NCBI GenBank assembly: GCA_002007465.1
Contig: LNAC01000338.1
Span: 1,642,280-1,706,279 of the forward strand
DNA length: 64,000 nucleotides
Direction of reading: 5' to 3'
Source: Ailurus styani
Taxonomy: Eukaryota > Chordata > Mammalia > Carnivora > Ailuridae
Of this stretch, positions 33,851 to 44,934 are shown piece by piece. A program made the translations under genes and the position numbers. The stretch's first letter is position 1; every line of letters starts with the position of its first letter. The notes beneath the pieces were generated by a model. That model ran no database searches. It was not told the origin of the DNA and saw only the letters and a program-made list of their open reading frames with translations.

Positions 33851-34059
33851 TTCTGGCCAGAATCTGCAAGAGCCTGACATCTTGGCACCACCACCCTGAT
33901 TGGGATGGAGCTGCCGCGGTACGCAGCCCTCTAACTTAGCCCGTACTCACCTCCTGTTTCCCAGAGCCTTGCAGGCAGCAAGTACTTCATGGCTTTTGAA
34001 TGAATGACCTCCATGTGAGGAAGGAAAGGTAGAAAAGCACCCTTGTCCCTACCGCTAGG

Positions 34060-34300
34060 TTGGCTCAAACATAGAGCGCGCCGGGGCCACCCTGTCCCAC
34101 TTGTCCCAGGACCCGGGTCTGCCGGCACGTGTCTACACAGCAGCCCCCTCACCAGAGCCAGGCCCTGCCCTGCTCCGAAAGAGCCAACCAGCCGCTCCCC
34201 TGCCCCCTTCCCAGCCGCCTGCTAGGGCTCGCTGCCGAACTCCACCAATCCATCAGGGGACGTCAGCCTCGCCGAGCGGTTTGGGGCATAAATCAAACTA
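34060..34300 (+). promoter_or_regulatory. Promoter-like GC cluster (CCAAT, CRE-like, TATA-like)
   Basis: About 16 CpGs were counted in roughly 230 bases of high GC. Near the 3' side lie ACCAATC (34244-34250), a CRE-like GACGTCAG (34259-34266) and an AT-rich CATAAAT (34287-34293). The order and spacing would suit a forward promoter. There is no recognised transcript or exon downstream, so this is an inference from motifs. Confidence 0.35.
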
Positions 34301-35124
34301 CGAGGAGGAAAGGTTTAAAAAAAAAAAAAAAGGGTAGTGGGGAGAGAAAAATCGGGTAAGGGGGTGGGGAGAAAGCAATGGAAGGAGGGAGAAAATGAGA
34401 TCAAAGGCAAAAATTCATCAGAGATAACGGAATTATTTATTTTTCCTGCTCTCGGTCTCTGGGCCTTTGAGGCCTCCACACTGATGTATTTGGACATCTT
34501 GGGGCCGTCTGTTACCGGAGGCCACCCCAGCCCCCCAAAGGCACGTCGCTTCCATCAGCAGCAGCTGCCCCCTCCGTGGCTGCCCACGGAGCCTTTTGAA
34601 GTGGGTCCCGGTGGTGGTTACCCGGCTTCGCGTAAGAAACGTGTGCAGGGTGGCGGCAGCTGGCCCGGGTGGGGCTTGGGAGGAAGGGGTCCCCTCATCA
34701 CTCACCGGCCTGTTTATTTGGGAGCCAGAGTGGCCCTTTCTCCAGTGATTACTCAACGTCCTCTCCAGGCCAACCCATCCTCGTTCCAGAAGGTGGGGCA
34801 GGAATAACAAGCTCGCTCCTGAGCGCGCCCCTCCTGCCTGGGGCCCACAGTGCACTTGGCTTTCACAGAAGGGCGACAACATCAGTGGCCTGAAAGGGTG
34901 GTGTTAAGGCTGGGGATCGCGGTCCAAGAGGAGAACCATCTTGCCTCACGCCTCCAGGTCGGCCTCCTGCAATATCCAGCTGCGTGTATGGACCAGGACG
35001 ACATGCAGCTGGCAGACACTCAAGGCCGCCACCTGCTTACAGTGAGATCTGTGAGGCCCCAGCTTGGTTTCCCTACTAGTGACGGGGAGAGGGGTGCTCC
35101 TTCCTCCCAGAGGTTTTTGTGAAG
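34301..35124. other. Unique sequence with A-run and AT-rich patch
   Basis: A run of about 15 A lies at 34317-34331. An AT-rich patch near 34405-34445 looks unlike repeats. The 156-codon forward frame (34337-34807) has no recognised domain. Confidence 0.4.
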
Positions 35125-35300
35125 ATTCAGTGGATTTGTTTATTCAATAACATTGATACAACAGGACATGCCATGTGCGGGGCTCAGGGCTCGATAAAAT
35201 GCTTGCTGACTACAGTCTCAGAGCCGGCCTAAGAGATGGGCACTGCTGCCCCCACTTTACAGATGGGGAAACTGAGGCTCCGAGATGAATAAGAGGACAG
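35125..35300 (-). repeat. MIR SINE
   Basis: 'tttattcaataacattgatac', 'aggacatgccatgtgcgggg', 'ctgcccccactttacagatg' and 'gggaaactgaggctccgag' follow antisense MIR. Confidence 0.65.
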
Positions 35301-36954
35301 AGAATAACATTGCTAGCGGCACACAAGAGTGGCATACGTGGAGGTCAAACACAAATTCTCATGTTCGGGTCTTCACAAACCGCTCAGAATTGTAATATGG
35401 GGCTGCCGCGCTCTCTAACCCCCCAGGGCAGGGCACTTCAGAGCACAGACAGACAGACAGAAAAAGGACTCTTCTGGAAGAGACGGGGAAGAATGTAAAG
35501 GTGCTTGGGCTGGGCATTGGAGCTGCGGAGGTGGCATATATCGAGTCAGAAAGGGGGTGAGCCAGCCCGTGCACCTGTTTCTCCTGCAGAGAAGGGGACC
35601 AAAGTCCTGCTTGAGGGTCTACGTGCCAGCCGGACCTTGGCTATTGGACCTCGGGCACCAAGGGCAGCCAGGAGAAAGCAGGGCTCTCTTGGGAATGTGC
35701 AGGTGAGCCCGGGCTGCTCATGGGGGTACGGGGGGAGGGGGGAGAAGGTCTCTTGGTGCCCTCTTGTCTTCTGGAAGAAACCTAGGAAGTGCTACAGCAG
35801 GACCCCAGACACGCAGGCCCATCTGGGGCAGGTGAGGGGTCGCTGGAGTTTCCGGTGTGAGTGACTGAGCTGGAGCCTGCTTCATGCCCTCTTGGCTGTC
35901 CTTACAAACCTTGTCACCAAACCCAGGATGACAGGACCAGCTGGCATTAGGCCAGCCCGGTTTAGCACTTAGTCGACTGTAATATGTTTCAACAGAAGTA
36001 TGCCTCCTCACTCTCTTCCACCCATAAGGTCATTCCAGAAAGCATGGAGACAAAAGCTTCTCGGACCTCTCCCACTCACACACCGCATCGAATCCGACCT
36101 GAGAATGATCCTTCCCCGGACAGCAAGGCCGGGGACGGCCAGGAGCCCACTTGTGAAATGGGACCAGACAGGTGATCCTCCTTGACTGGCCTTCCCACTC
36201 TTGCCCTCCGACCTGCTGGCTTGCGCCCAGGAGGAAACTCAGGAACACGGCCTTTCAAGGAGCTGCTTTTAGGCAGTGTAGACAGAGATCCCCGGGAGCT
36301 ACACCACAAAAGCTCGAAGTCGGGGGTGGGGGTACGTGAGGCTGGTGCCGGCCGGAGAGGGGCTGGCTGAGCCAGGGAGGCACAGCCTGGTTTTGATTAA
36401 ACAGCCATCATTTACTCCCACCAGGAACAACACTGGGGCAGGGGGACGTGGTCACATGACCCACGGGCTGGCGCGGGAGCCGCCCGTCCTGCCAGCCCAG
36501 AGACTCACAGCGTACTTACGTTGCCTCTACTCTGTGTGATGGGCCTGGCGAGGCAGGAGGACCTCATTAAATCCCCGTGATGTTCCTACTGAGACAGACC
36601 TATCTATCACAGGATTTCCTCATTTCCCTCAGGAAAATACTGGTCTCTCGCCTCAGACTGGGCAGGCTACTTGGGATGCCTATGAACCCTTTGCCAGTGA
36701 CCACACGAGGGCCTGAAACCGACTCCAGACTTTTCCCAGGTTTGGGTTGACGATCACTACGTAATATCTTGCTTGAGCCTCAAGATAAAGTCATCGAGAG
36801 TTACAGCCTTTTTTCCTCCCCCTTTCCTAGGCTCAACCAGGGAAATTTCTAGAAGAATATGTGGTTCAAGATGCTTTTCCACTTAGAACGGCAGCTATCA
36901 CCAAGCGTCAGGCCTTAAGAACTGGTGCTTTGAGGACTCTCACAGCATTGGGAT
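35301..36954. other. Unique sequence, no gene seen
   Basis: A short (ACAG)n patch lies at 35447-35461. Frames up to 119 codons (35505-35864) are unrecognised. G-rich text near 35725-35745. Confidence 0.45.
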
Positions 36955-37055
36955 AGGACATGGGTCTTGAAATCATTTTATAGGGGAGAAGACAGAGGCT
37001 CATAGCAGCTCATGCGGTAGAAATGCAATGCGGAATCAAGGCCTGTTGGACCCGA
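36955..37055 (-). repeat. MIR-like fragment
   Basis: 'ttttataggggagaagacag' and 'aggctcatagcagctcatgc' resemble antisense MIR. Confidence 0.4.
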
Positions 37056-37215
37056 GAATGCATACTTCAAAGTGTTCTGCAAGGCTGTCATTCCACGGGG
37101 GCAGGGACCTCGCCTGGCACAGAAGTCAGACATGGCCTCTCCTGCTGGGGTCCTGAAGCCCATGGGCTAATTCCTTCCTTCTTAAGATGAAATAAGGAAC
37201 CCTCTTTCCTGTCTG

Positions 37216-37229
37216 CCACTAGGCGGCGC
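37216..37229 (+). promoter_or_regulatory. Candidate CTCF motif
   Basis: CCACTAGGCGGCGC matches the CTCF core CCASYAGRKGGCRS at 13 of 14 positions and is extended by 'TG' on the left and 'TCTGC' on the right, as in many bound sites. The mismatch is at a weakly constrained position. It lies in non-repeat DNA. Confidence 0.5.
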
Positions 37230-37655
37230 TCTGCAGAACGCAGATGGCGAACGAAGGGGTGCCTCCATCTGCGGCTTTTTGTAATTCAAGGAACATTCGC
37301 AACGAGCTGAAAAGGATCTCAAGCAGCACCCGCTTTGGTCCCCTCTTTTTAAAGGAGATGTGGCCGTCCGGACCGATGTGTCGTGGGTTCTGAGCCTCAC
37401 CTCTGGGGAGTCACCGGGTCCCTGGAGGTACTGGTGGGCACAGGGAGCAGAAGACCAGCCACCAGGCAGGCAGAGCTCTTCACCCTGCTGACTGGCTGAA
37501 CAAGCCGCCTCCTCTCAGCCAAAGTTCCTGAACAGACCGAGCCCAGAACTAGTGAGGGTTCAAGTGTGGGATCTTGTTCTTCATCAGAAAAGCTACAAGG
37601 GTCTAACTTTCCAAATCAACCAAAAAACCTAGCCCTAAGCTTATGAGTATTAATT
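37230..37655. other. Unique sequence, no gene seen
   Basis: Flanks the CTCF-like site. No repeat or exon recognised. Confidence 0.4.
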
Positions 37656-37839
37656 CTTTTAAAGATTTTATTTATTTGACAAAGAGAGAGCACAAGTAGG
37701 CAGAGAGACGGGCAGAGAGAGAGGGGGAAGCAGGCTCCCCACCGAGCAGAGAGCCCGACGCGGGGCTCGATCCGAGGACCCTGGGATCATGACCTGAGCC
37801 GAAGGCAGCCGCTTAACCGACTGAGCCACCCAGGTGCCC
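37656..37839 (-). mobile_element. CAN-SINE, mustelid type
   Basis: Tail 'cttttaaagattttatttat', 'gagcacaagtaggcagagag', 'cgacgcggggctcgatccg' and head complement 'ctgagccacccaggtgccc'. A perfect 11-bp duplication 'gagtattaatt' is seen at 37645-37655 and 37840-37850. Confidence 0.95.
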
Positions 37840-37850
37840 GAGTATTAATT

Positions 37851-38100
37851 TTTAATATGCACTTTAGTTAGGAAGAGTTTCAGGCTTACAGAGAATCCCT
37901 CCCCCCATACACTTTTCACACCCAGCCTCCCCTAATGCCTTCAGTTCCCATGGGACGTTTGTCACAACCAAAATGAACACCGGTGTTACCGGTAATGCAC
38001 TGATGAAATTCAAACAAAACCTGGCATAGTTACACTATTGTCTTTCTGTCTCAGGACCCAATCCAAGGTACCAACCTGCATTTAGAAGAGTAGGACTTTA
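37851..38100. mobile_element. Ancient L1 3' untranslated fragment
   Basis: 'cttacagagaatccctcccc', 'ccatacacttttcacaccca', 'cttagttcc'-like text and 'ctcaggacccaatccaaggt' match the same old L1 3' region seen at 22745-23640. The SINE at 37656 inserted near its edge. Confidence 0.55.
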
Positions 38101-38237
38101 GGTGACATAGGACTAGGTTGCCTAATAAGCATAATAAGTCACACAAAGATGAAAAAAAAATCCCATAGGATTTAGGTCTGTAACCTTCCAAACCCATGCC
38201 ATCCAATATGGCACTTACTCAACAAGGCAATTTCAAT

Positions 38238-38385
38238 CAAGGTGGGTGACTCAGTTAAGCCTCTGCCTTCAGCTCGGGTCATGATCTTGGGGTCCTGGCT
38301 TCGAGCCCCACACCGGGCTCCCTACTCAGTGGGGAGTCTACTTCTCCCTCTCCCTCGAGCTCAAATAAATTTACAAAAAATTAGA
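38238..38385 (+). mobile_element. CAN-SINE, head-decayed
   Basis: 'gtgggtgactcagttaagcc', 'gctcgggtcatgatcttggg', 'gtcctggcttcgagccccac', 'actcagtggggagtctactt' and a short 'aaataaatttacaaaaa' tail. The first bases of the head are missing or diverged. Confidence 0.85.
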
Positions 38386-38479
38386 ACTAACATTCCTTAG
38401 TCACACCGCACATTCCAGCGCCCAGTAGGACGTGTCCGCAGGGGCTGTAGCTCTGGGTAACAGAGAGGGGGTACACTGC

Positions 38480-38975
38480 CATTGTCATATCACGTTCTGG
38501 TGAACATCTTTACGTGAAGACAGTAGATTGTGGAGCACATAGCCTTTTTACTTATTTTGTTTTGGAGATCATTCCACATCGCAACAGCCATTGGAAGGGA
38601 GGCAGACTAACATGTACTAGAATGGTCCACTGGGTAGGTCGTCATTATTTAAGTCATTATTTAAGTCCCCTTGATGGACTTTGGAAGGGAGCAGCCATTG
38701 GAAGGGAGGCAGACTAACATGTACTAGAATGGTCCACTGGGTAGGTCGTCATTATTTAAGCCATTATTTAAGTCATTATTTAAGTCCCCTTGATGGACTT
38801 TGGAAGGGAGCAGCCATTGGAAGGGAGGCAGACAAACATGTACTAGAATGGTCCACTGGTAGGTCGTCATTATTTAAGCCATCCCCCCTTGATGGACACT
38901 TAGGGTGCTCCCAGTTTCCTCCCAGCACAATGAAGGCTGCAAAGAACATCCTTGTTCCTTCTGAGAGTGCCCTAT
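38480..38975. mobile_element. Ancient L1 3' fragment carrying a minisatellite
   Basis: Left edge 'ttttggagatcattccacatc' and right edge 'cccccttgatggacacttagg', 'tgctcccagtttcctcccag', 'aatgaaggctgcaaagaaca', 'tccttgttccttctgag' fit an old L1 3' region. The middle has been amplified into the tandem array listed next. Confidence 0.5.
38585..38895 (+). repeat. Minisatellite, 107/119-bp unit, about 2.9 copies
   Basis: The unit begins 'cagccattggaagggaggc' at 38585, 38692 and 38811. Units one and two differ in length by 12 bases, because a nested 12-mer 'tcattatttaag' occurs twice in the first and three times in the second. The third unit is partial and ends near 'ccttgatggac'. Copies are almost identical, so the amplification is recent relative to the L1 host sequence. 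Confidence 0.92.
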
Positions 38976-39324
38976 GTTGACTGGAGGATAGAGTGACTTA
39001 GGCCAGTAGGAGAAATGCTCTCACTGAAAAACTCTTGCCATACTACCAGGCCTGAGCCTCAGGTGACAGCCGTGCTCCTCGAGGCTGGAGGCAGACAGGA
39101 GGGCCCGAGGCCAGGGTCTCCCCGAGGTCAGAGGGGCTTCAGGGCCCTGTTGAGAGCTGTGAGCCAGAGATCCCACCCAACCACACACAGGTCAAAACCA
39201 CTTGATGACCGGACTGGAAAGTTGCATCCAACCAGCATCTCAGAAGCTGAGATCGTGGTGCCAATTGTACAGTAAGAAATTACCAGGAGCGCGTTCTGAA
39301 AGAGGCCGCTGTGTCCCAGCAGGG
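38976..39324. other. Unique sequence, no gene seen
   Basis: Short frames only. Confidence 0.4.
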
Positions 39325-39425
39325 TACACACGATTTCATACTATTTAATCCAGCCCAACTGCATTAGGTAGGTTCCATTTTCACCATTCTACAGACAGGG
39401 AAGTGGAGGTGAAGGGTTGAGGGGC
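39325..39425 (-). repeat. MIR fragment
   Basis: 'catactatttaatccagccc', 'gcattaggtaggttccattt' and 'tctacagacagggaagtgga' follow antisense MIR. Confidence 0.5.
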
Positions 39426-39589
39426 AGTCACCATTCTGTTTCTGCAAAGAATTCTGGCTGGGGAGTGGCAAAGCCGGGACATGAACCCGACATCGAGCCT
39501 GTGGTCCAAACACAGGCCAGCAGCCTGTGCCTCTGTGGGCAGGCACGCAGAGAGCCCCAAAAGTTCCCCAGGTGCCCTTCATCCAGCCT

Positions 39590-39715
39590 CCTCTAACGGT
39601 AACATCTTAGGTCATGCATTTATGAAAACCAACAGATTAGCTTTGGTATATTACAGTTAACTAAGTTCCAGACTTCACTGAGACTTTACCAGTTTCCCCT
39701 CCTGCCCTGCCGGCC
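39590..39715. mobile_element. Ancient L1 3' fragment
   Basis: 'ggtaacatcttaggtcatgc', 'ctttggtatattacagttaac' and 'cactgagactttaccagttt' belong to the same old L1 3' region as 37851-38100. Confidence 0.5.
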
Positions 39716-41284
39716 ACAGAAAGCCAGACTCTCCTCTGTAGGTGCTAGTCCCCTGAGCCTCTGGCCCATCTTTCATGGAGTGGAGCTGTGCTCTGCAGCC
39801 CAGGCCTGTCCAAGGTCAGACTGTGAGCAGACCTTGACCCAGTCCGTTTACTCGGGTGGGTTGTGCTTGAACTTTTATTCTCATCTGTGAACGAGTTTAA
39901 GTATGTGCTCAAAATTAAGGGTTGCAGGAACTAAGCAAGGCTTCTTGGTAGGGAGATTAGAATCAGGCTTCAAGGAATGGGTGGAATTTGCGGGGCATGG
40001 GAACCCCCAGCTTTGAGCAGAGACCTCCCGGGCACCCGTGGCTCAGCCCTCCCTCCTCCAAACAGCACAGGTTTGGGCACAGAGAAACTAAGCGCATACG
40101 TAATGATTGAGAAATCCCAGGCCTGAAGGCTTCGGACCCCCAGATCTCAGTCCTCCTGATCAAATTCAGCTGGAAATCCATCCATATGGCTCAGATCTGG
40201 GGTCTGCAAACTCTCTGCGGTGCGTTTGCTGTCGTTTGCTGTGGCTGGCTGCACAGCACGTAGGGGGTGGGCCCCTCGACGTCCAGGCCACAGAGACTCT
40301 AAACCTAGATGGATCTCCGAGATCGCCTGAGGCAGTGCGGCCCACCTGTAAAGCTTCCATCCCAGGTCCCTCACGGTGCTTTGTCATAGCAGAAGAGTAT
40401 TTTATTGTGGTTTCAATTCCAGTGTTCATTTATCACGGAGGGCCTCTGGTGATGCACTCTGGCAGAAGATGGCCCGCAAGAGATGGGGTAAGATTACGTC
40501 AGAATCCCTGGGGAAGCTTCCAGAGCATCCTGCAGCCTGGGCCCTGCCCCAGACCCACTGAAATTGGTCCCCTGATTTTTACACTCTCCTGAATGGCCAG
40601 ATCAAAGCCAGTTTGAGCCATGATCTTGAATGGATTTCCTGAAATTTGGAGGAGCCATTCCAAGGAGTAGTCCATGGAGAGAGGCATCCTTCATATCTGA
40701 GGGATTTCACCTAGATGGAACAGTAATCTTGCTTTTGGCAGAGGTCCATTTTGCCCATCACACCCGAGGGTGTTACCCTGGAGGCAAAGCGAACCCATCG
40801 CTTTCCTTATCCCACCGACGGAAAACTGCATCCCATTTACTGAACAAACAAGGATGATCAAATACTTTGCAAAAACAAGCGTTTGCCAAGTGCACAGGGA
40901 ATAACTAGAGACGGGCACGCGTGGCTTCCCGGGGACACCTAGTATAACGAAGTGTACACGCTGCCTTCATTCCAGAACATGGTTTATGTGCTGGGACCCA
41001 CATGCAGAGGCCCTCGCTTTGTGTTCGGAACACTTATTCCCCGAACACTACGTTCGTGAGTCTTCTGGGTTTCGAAAACCTGACCTCTAGTTGATAAATT
41101 CTATCTGCTTATCAAACCGAGGTGCCTAAGATTGATTTCACATTCAAGTATTTCCCTCTCGCCCTGCCAAAGCAACACACATTTTTAAAACAATTAGTAA
41201 AATCCCCCCTTGATTACTCCTCCCCACTTCTGCTACCCGGAAGAATTCACTCCTCACTGATCGGCATGTACCCTTGGTAGAACA
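39716..41284. other. Unique sequence, no gene seen
   Basis: A 161-codon forward frame (40107-40592) has no recognised domain. A 13-bp palindrome GTGTTCGGAACAC lies at 41021-41033. No exon supported. Confidence 0.45.
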
Positions 41285-41458
41285 CCGGTTCTTAACTGGG
41301 GTCACTTTGCTTTGGGGGGCATTTGGCAATATCGGAGGACATTTTTAGTTGTCACACCTGGAGGGTGCTGCTGGCGTGGGTGGGTAGGGGTCAGGGATGC
41401 TGCTAAACATCCTAGAACACACAGGACAGCCTCCCACAATGAATTATCCAGCGCCAGG
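41285..41458 (+). mobile_element. MER20-type DNA transposon
   Basis: 'ccggttcttaactggggtca', 'gggcatttggcaatatcgga', 'ggacatttttagttgtcacac', 'ggtcagggatgctgctaaac', 'atcctagaacacacaggac' and 'caatgaattatccagcgcc' follow MER20 across nearly its whole length. Confidence 0.8.
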
Positions 41459-42009
41459 TATCACCGACGAAGTGGAGAAAACTCCTAGATCTATTCTGTG
41501 TGCACTCAAGCATGCACACGGACATACTGTAACTTGTGAATTTTTGCGATTTTGTACTTAGAAGGCATTTATGTATCATTCTGTTGGGCGCATGGACCAT
41601 AAAGCATTTAGAAAGAAACTGGAAACAATCTCATGCCTATTACCTATGTCTTTGCACATTTATCTGATGATTTCTCAACTCGTTATCTGAGCGACAGCAG
41701 ATGTGTGTCTTGCGTTGACGAGAGAAGACTCGAACGGCCAGCTCAGGTTGGCAGAGCTGTGTCAAGGCACCCACGCACGCTCAGCAAGTTTTGGGAGTCA
41801 TTTAGCCACCAGGGGCCTTGGAGGACCTTCTCCCGAAGAGCCAGCCCCGTGCAGAGAGTGCATTGTGGATTGTTTGCTCTCTGGGTCCTCAGTCTGGAAG
41901 CGCACATGAGTCATGGCTTTGAAATCCACCTCAGATGCCAGCTGAAAACAGAGGCTTTGCATAATCAAGTTGACAGATGAAGCTGGGCCTGCCCTGCTAG
42001 GGACAGGCT
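41459..42009. other. Unique sequence, no gene seen
   Basis: A 115-codon forward frame (41633-41980) is unrecognised. Confidence 0.4.
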
Positions 42010-42180
42010 CATCCATATCCTGGGTTAAAAGAAATATTGCGTTTTTTAAGAGGAAAGAAACATATTTAAGAGATAAAGGGGAGAAAAAAAAAGAAGAGTT
42101 TTTTTGGCCATTAATTATAATAAAACACAGGGGGAAAAATTCACTTTAAAGGCACGCTAAAGCCCTGTAATCTTCAAAGA
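42010..42180. other. AT-rich, non-repeat patch; possible conserved non-coding element
   Basis: Contains 'ggccattaattataataaaa' and long A/T words in otherwise GC-rich surroundings. It matches no repeat family I know. This composition is common in conserved developmental enhancers, but conservation cannot be judged from one genome. Confidence 0.25.
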
Positions 42181-42865
42181 GATAGGGGCGGCTCAGATGC
42201 CCGGGAGGAGAGAAACTCCACCAGGAGACAGCCATTTCCAGCCAGGGTGGACAGCCAATGCCAGCGCCACGTCTGTAGGAGGGACACGGTGGGCTGGGGA
42301 CCCATTCTCTTCCTGCCTCGCTAAGGGCGCCCGCTGGCCCGGAGGTGCTGCTCCGATCGGACCACGCGCCGTGGGACAGCGCTGGTTTCCAAATCTACCC
42401 CGGGACCGCGATGCCCAAATGTCCACCACCATCACTTGGGGGCTCTGGCTCCCTGTCAGGACCCTGTGTGTTCAGGGCAGGACGTCTGTTTCACTCCATC
42501 AGGTCACTGCTGTGTGGACATCCCGCCCAGCCCCGGCAGCCTTTGGTCACAGGAAGCCCCAGCTCCGGGGCTGAATGTCCACGATTCCCGTTGGCACAAG
42601 CCAAACGGCATGCCTGCCACGGATTTGAACCTTTCTGTAGTCAGTTGGCCCGAGCCTCTCAGTGGCTTCACGTTGGCCGTCTCGAGGGAGGTCACATGAA
42701 CTAATGCCACAATATTAATGGCTGAATACAGTTTATTTATCCAACGAATGCCTGGCTTGACTGTGTAATCCGTGGTGTCAGAAGAACCCACCAGCTTTAT
42801 TTGGACAGGGGCAGGGGTGGGGGCGGGCAGTAGGAGCGCTGGACAGAGCTGAAATCAAGATTTGG
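42181..42865. other. CpG-enriched unique sequence, no gene seen
   Basis: About 13 CpGs fall in 130 bases at 42280-42410 ('gcgcccgctggcccgg', 'ccacgcgccgtggg'). Frames up to 125 codons overlap. No gene recognised. Confidence 0.4.
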
Positions 42866-42915
42866 ATGCTTAACCGAGAGCCACCCAGGCCCCCTTCAAT
42901 TTTTTTTTTAAAAGC
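42866..42915 (-). mobile_element. CAN-SINE head fragment
   Basis: 'gcttaaccgagagccaccca' followed by 'ggccccc' is the reverse complement of a SINE head. A T-run follows, but the rest of the element is missing. Confidence 0.6.
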
Positions 42916-43860
42916 CTTCTACGTACCCCTATTCTCCCCACCTCCTGAAGGAGGAGATGATCCTCCTTCCAGCATCCAGCTGCTACTCGCTCCCCCAAGC
43001 AGGACTCCGTTTGAAATGCATGCATGAGGGGTAACTCATAAACCCATCAGAAGCTTTAAAAAGAGCAGGAGCAAATTCAAGTTCACTGTATATGGTAAGG
43101 GCAGCCATTGCTTCCAGGCCCTTTTGGCTTTGGCTACTGATGTGCACGTATGTGGGAACGCTGGTGTGGGGTCTCTGTGGGTCCCCGGAGCCAGCTTCTC
43201 GTGACCTGTGAGCCCATTTAGCACATCTCTCCCCAGTGTCACATTCAAGGACTTCAAAATGCTCTTTTGCCATTGGTCGTGGTGGGGGTATTTACACCAC
43301 GGAAGCTGGCAAACCATGCTTCACTTTCCCCCGGAGAGCTGGTTGCATGTAACCCGTGGCGTACGGGTAAGTGGGAAGGGTGTGTGCCAGACTCTTCAGC
43401 TGACACTAGGAAAGTCCCGTGTGGTCGGTGGGCTCTCCTGGGATTTGTTGCAGGTGGGTTTACTGGGGAGAAGCCACAGACTGGGAGAGGCAGGCGGCTG
43501 GGCTGCTTCTGGGAGAAAATGAGCTGTAATGCAGCTGCGACACAGACTCTGGGGACCCCAGGGAGAGCCTGGAGACAACTCAAAGGCCACCCCAGTTTCA
43601 AGCGGAGCAAGGAGAGAGAAGCTTTTACCCTCCATAGACTCGCCCGTGAATGCCAGTTGCGAAGGTAGCTGCTTCACCCAGTGTTATGCCTCCTTCTTGG
43701 GGGCAGACGGCAGTTCCAGAGAACCACTGATCTGTGACCCATCAGCAGCCCACCAGACCTGGGAGAACAAGGTCCATCTGGAAAGGAAATCTGGGTGGCA
43801 CAGCATGGCATCTACCACTTTGGACTCTAGTTAAAAGGGAAGAGCAGAGAAAACACACTA
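42916..43860. other. Unique sequence, no gene seen
   Basis: Frames of up to 133 codons (43267-43668) overlap antisense frames of 118 codons. None is recognised. Confidence 0.4.
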
Positions 43861-44172
43861 TCACTCAAAGCTAGCCTACTGGAGAACGACAAGCTGGAGA
43901 ACCCAAGCTAGCCTACTGGAGAACGACAGGCCATGTGGCCCAACTGTCCCAGCCAAGGCCATTCTAGATCAGTCTATAGCCAGCTGATCCCCCAAATACT
44001 CCATGAGAAAGCCCAGGGCTGCCTCCCCAACCCCAGCTGACCAGGGATGAGTGAGCCCCGCTGAAATCAAAATACCCACCCAGCAGAGTCCTAGGCTCAG
44101 TAGCAGTAACACACCTGGCTTTTTAGGCCACAAAGTCTTGGAGTAAGTTTGACACAGTGATAGCTAATGGAT
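43861..44172 (+). mobile_element. MLT1-type LTR 3' part with an internal 37-bp duplication
   Basis: 'gtcccagccaaggccattct', 'agatcagtctatagccagct', 'ggccacaaagtcttggagta' and 'agtgatagctaatggata' follow the 3' half of an old MLT1 LTR. The 23-mer starting 'agctagcctactggagaac' occurs at 43869-43891 and 43906-43928. Confidence 0.6.
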
Positions 44173-44400
44173 ATAAGGTCTAAGCAGATCATCCTGGCTG
44201 GAGCCACACTGAGCAGAAGTGAAAGAGAAGAATGTAAGCATCCAGTTGAACCTCTTTCGCCTGTATTTGAGGCCCATCAGCAAAAGGATGGACTTGATTC
44301 TGAAGGCAATGGGGAGCCACAGAAGGTTATTGAGCAAGAGAGTATCCTGCTAAGCACTACCCTTCTGGAATCAGACTGCTGTAATCAACTCTTTTGGTTG
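44173..44400. repeat. Ancient dispersed repeat remnant, class uncertain
   Basis: 'cttgattctgaaggcaatgg', 'ggagccacagaaggttattg' and 'agcaagagagta' resemble the later part of the dispersed repeat at 3710-3885. A short tandem 'caactcttttggt/cgactcttttggt' follows at 44387-44417. Confidence 0.4.
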
Positions 44401-44934
44401 TAATCGACTCTTTTGGTCACTAGAAATAGATCCACTCAAGCATGGAGCCTATGGTAGAGAATTGGTCCATCTCCCTGTGCCCACACTGGCCTCCCCTACA
44501 TTCCATCGGGTCTTCTCCATTCTGTTTCTCCTTGAATCAGAAACAGAAGATGCCAATCTTCAAATACTTGAATACCTGCTTTGGGCAAAGCCAGGACCAC
44601 CTTGCTGGTCATTACCTACCTGCCCTTCCATCCCGTTCCTGTCCTTCCCTCTATGCAGCTTTGCATACAGAGACCGCTGCAGACCGTTCCCTAGACTCCT
44701 TGCCCGCAACTCGGGTTTAGATTTGTCCAACAGGAACAGAGAGAAGGGAGAACCAGGCTGTTTCTTCTCCCTCTTGCCCTCAGATTTCGTCTCCTCAGTC
44801 CTATCTAGGCCCCACTGCCAGCTCTGTCCTTCCCTGGTCACCAGCTACAGCTGGGGAAGCGCAAAGCCTTTACAGATTCAACCCGATGGCTTAGCAAAGG
44901 AGGACGTGATGCCACCTCCTCCTGTTGTCCCCCA
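44401..44934. other. Unique sequence, no gene seen
   Basis: A 176-codon forward frame (44462-44992) runs into the SINE fragment and has no recognised domain. Confidence 0.4.
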
